Both the position numbers and the translations under genes were made by a program. A stretch of DNA of 64,000 nucleotides, taken from the NCBI GenBank assembly GCA_934317845.1, contig CAKRES010000009.1, positions 41,054-105,053 of the forward strand, in the 5' to 3' direction. Of the stretch, positions 62,100 to 64,000 are shown one piece after another. This DNA is from an uncultured Lachnospiraceae bacterium. Its GTDB lineage: Bacteria; Bacillota; Clostridia; Lachnospirales; Lachnospiraceae. A model generated the notes under the pieces. The model was not told the DNA's origin, did not search any database, and saw only the letters and a list, made by a program, of their open reading frames with translations. Position 1 is the first letter of the stretch; every line of letters starts with the position of its first letter.

Positions 62100-62732
62100 A
62101 TGATTACAAAAGAAGAAATGAGAGAACGCATGACACAGGGAAAACCATATGTTGGAGAGCATCTTCCAGATGAAAGTGAGGCAAAAGAAAGACTATATGA
62201 ATTTAATCACGCACCATTGAAAGAAGCCGGTAAAAGAATAGAAATTCTAAAACCAGTCTTAGGTTCAGTCGGTGAGAACAGTTACATAGAACAGCCCTTT
62301 TATTTTGATCATGGCTATAACATCCATATAGGAAAGAATTTTTATTCAAACACTGATCTGATCATATTAGATCAATGTCCTGTTACGATCGGGGATCATG
62401 TATTTATTGGACCAAGAGTTGGAATTTTTTGTGCCACTCACCCTATTGATGCAATGATAAGAAATCTTCAGTTAGAGGGAGGAAAACCAATTACAATAGG
62501 AAATGATGTATGGATAGGAGGACAAGTAACGATCAATCCGGGAGTTACAATAGGAAATGACGTGATCATCGGATCAGGCTCTGTTGTAACAAAAGATATT
62601 CCAGATCATGTCATAGCAGCAGGAAATCCATGTAAGGTGATCAGAAAAATAACAAAAGAAGACCATGAGATATGGATGCAGGAATTGAAACAGTTTGAAA
62701 AAGAAACACAGATAACATTAGATCATGATTGA
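62100..62732 (+). CDS. Sugar O-acetyltransferase (maltose/galactoside type)
   Basis: The 210-residue left-handed beta-helix acetyltransferase begins with the Mac domain (EEMRERMTQGKPYVGEHLPDE and AKERLYEFNH). It has hexapeptide repeats around 70-185, the catalytic His in FCATHPID, and GKPITIGNDVWIGGQVTINPGVTIG. The family acetylates sugars or thiogalactosides with acetyl-CoA; the substrate here is unknown. AAGGAG precedes the ATG by five bases. Confidence 0.9.
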   Translation: MITKEEMRERMTQGKPYVGEHLPDESEAKERLYEFNHAPLKEAGKRIEILKPVLGSVGENSYIEQPFYFDHGYNIHIGKNFYSNTDLIILDQCPVTIGDHVFIGPRVGIFCATHPIDAMIRNLQLEGGKPITIGNDVWIGGQVTINPGVTIGNDVIIGSGSVVTKDIPDHVIAAGNPCKVIRKITKEDHEIWMQELKQFEKETQITLDHD

Positions 62733-62875
62733 TCATCACAAATAAAATATAGAAATTACTCTTTCAAAGCTTTTATATTTGTTTTAAAGTTGTTTAAATC
62801 ATAATTATTGTTGTAACGTCAAATGTTTTGCATTTGGATGACTGTATTTATTCTATTAAATATACAAGATTAAGG

Positions 62876-62908
62876 AATGCGGAAACTACATCTTGTGGTT
62901 TCCGCATT
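62876..62908. other. Stable hairpin downstream of the acetyltransferase gene
   Basis: A 15-bp stem AATGCGGAAAC(TACA) with (TGTG)GTTTCCGCATT, three-base loop, no T-run. It may end the acetyltransferase transcript or shield the stable-RNA operon. Confidence 0.45.
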
Positions 62909-62944
62909 ACATGCGAAAAAACTAGAAAAAACCATGAAAAATCG

Positions 62945-62973
62945 TTGACAAAGACAAGTAACTTTGCTATTAT
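62945..62973 (+). promoter_or_regulatory. tRNA-Ser promoter
   Basis: TTGACA (62945-62950), 17 bp, TATTAT (62968-62973); a TATAAT lies three bases further on. Confidence 0.75.
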
Positions 62974-63015
62974 AATCAAGCGTCCAAAAAATAGTAATAT
63001 TGATTTAGGCACAGT

Positions 63016-63103
63016 GCAGAAGTACTCAAGTGGCTGAAGAGGTGCCCCTGCTAAGGGTATAGGTCGGGTGACCGGCGCGAGGGTTCAAATCCCTCCTTCT
63101 GCG
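63016..63103 (+). tRNA. tRNA-Ser (anticodon GCT)
   Basis: An 88-nt class II tRNA. The acceptor GCAGAAG pairs with CTTCTGC. The anticodon loop CTGCTAA carries GCT, there is a long variable arm (GGTCGGGTGACCGGC region), and the T arm is GAGGGTTCAAATCCCTC. The discriminator is G; CCA is not encoded. It lies directly upstream of the rRNA operon. Confidence 0.93.
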
Positions 63104-63136
63104 TTTCAACTTTTTTAAAAAAAATAAAAAAAGTTG

Positions 63137-63165
63137 TTGACAAGATGATATGTATATGATAATAT
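63137..63165 (+). promoter_or_regulatory. rRNA operon promoter
   Basis: TTGACA (63137-63142), 17 bp, TAATAT (63160-63165), about 300 bp before the 16S gene. Confidence 0.85.
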
Positions 63166-63171
63166 ATATAT

Positions 63172-63472
63172 CGTTGTCGGCGAAAAGCCGAGACAAAAAC
63201 CTTGATAATTAAATAATGAGACAAACCTGAAAATGACTTAAAAGTTTCACTGATCTATTACAGATCAGAGTGAACAGGTTGTTTTTAAACAACACCTAAA
63301 AACAGTAAAAAGAACAGGTAAAAATAGCTAAGTGTTATTTTGAACTGGTTCGAACGAAGAAACTACTGTTTCACTAAGTTCATGAAAACAAGTTTTCATT
63401 TGCTAAGTAAAAAGTAGTGGATTTTTCTAAACACAAGAAAGAACGAAGTTCTTTCTTCCATAAAGAAAAATC
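63172..63472 (+). other. rRNA leader
   Basis: An untranslated leader with several hairpins, including GATCTATTACAGATC near 63252, and AAGAAAGAAC (63435-63444) with GTTCTTTCTT (63448-63457) just before 16S. These are likely processing and antitermination elements. No gene is seen. Confidence 0.7.

Positions 63473-64000
<528 letters not shown>

Noticed and set aside
62828..63037. Open frame of 69 codons before tRNA-Ser
   Set aside because: It spans a stable hairpin, the tRNA promoter and the tRNA 5' end.

Overview
The window comes from a low-GC Gram-positive gut anaerobe, most likely a member of the Lachnospiraceae (Clostridia). The partial 16S rRNA at the right edge reads like clostridial cluster XIVa. 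The gene set fits: cwlD, mecA, relQ, pyruvate formate-lyase, an 8-iron ferredoxin, a GH3 beta-glucosidase, DUF4446 and DUF3881 proteins and a GLUG/BspA-type surface protein. I do not commit to a genus.

The window is built around the replication origin. From about 36.5 to 51.4 kb, minus-strand genes run away from oriC in the conserved Firmicute order serS, DUF4446, parB, parA, argS, a degenerate DegS-like protein, rsmG, mnmG, mnmE, jag/khpB, yidC, yidD, rnpA, rpmH. Three perfect parS sites sit in the gene gaps. Going right on the plus strand come dnaA, dnaN, yaaA, recF, gyrB, gyrA, a two-subunit iron-sulfur fumarate/tartrate hydratase, a sugar O-acetyltransferase, tRNA-Ser(GCT) and an rRNA operon cut by the window edge. 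Two oriC intergenic regions flank dnaA. The dnaA-dnaN gap holds a textbook unwinding element: tandem DnaA boxes, a C-run and CTA-type DnaA trios.

From about 22 to 36 kb lie housekeeping and energy genes: rpiB, a catalytically dead LMW phosphatase homologue and sua5 in the ywlC-ywlE-rpiB order, a 537-bp imperfect palindrome, cwlD, mecA, a DUF1858 protein, the pfl locus, a ferredoxin, a domain-permuted GH3 enzyme, a MerR regulator, a lipid kinase and tRNA-Arg(CCT). The pfl locus is the most striking. The PFL core ends before the glycyl-radical domain. That domain is a separate 80-aa gene with its own strong ribosome binding site. Between the two lies a paralogous half-domain in which the glycyl-radical loop is replaced by a cysteine motif. 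The activase gene pflA follows.

The left 22 kb is more accessory: a Fic protein, remnants of a regulator and an esterase, a HigBA-like toxin-antitoxin pair with a perfect palindromic operator, an XRE membrane regulator, the small alarmone synthetase RelQ with an HD-domain partner, the large-type SRP RNA, tadA, a class A penicillin-binding protein, a probable small RNA with a C-rich loop, several proteins that look like inactive enzymes (AAA+-like and C39-like), deoC and a 1449-aa surface protein.

Recurring themes are degenerate enzyme copies kept as intact genes (AAA+-like, C39-like, LMW-PTP-like, DegS-like), and origin features that depart from textbook sequence (the DnaA recognition helix together with the surrounding boxes). 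All calls rest on reading the sequence alone; no database search was possible.
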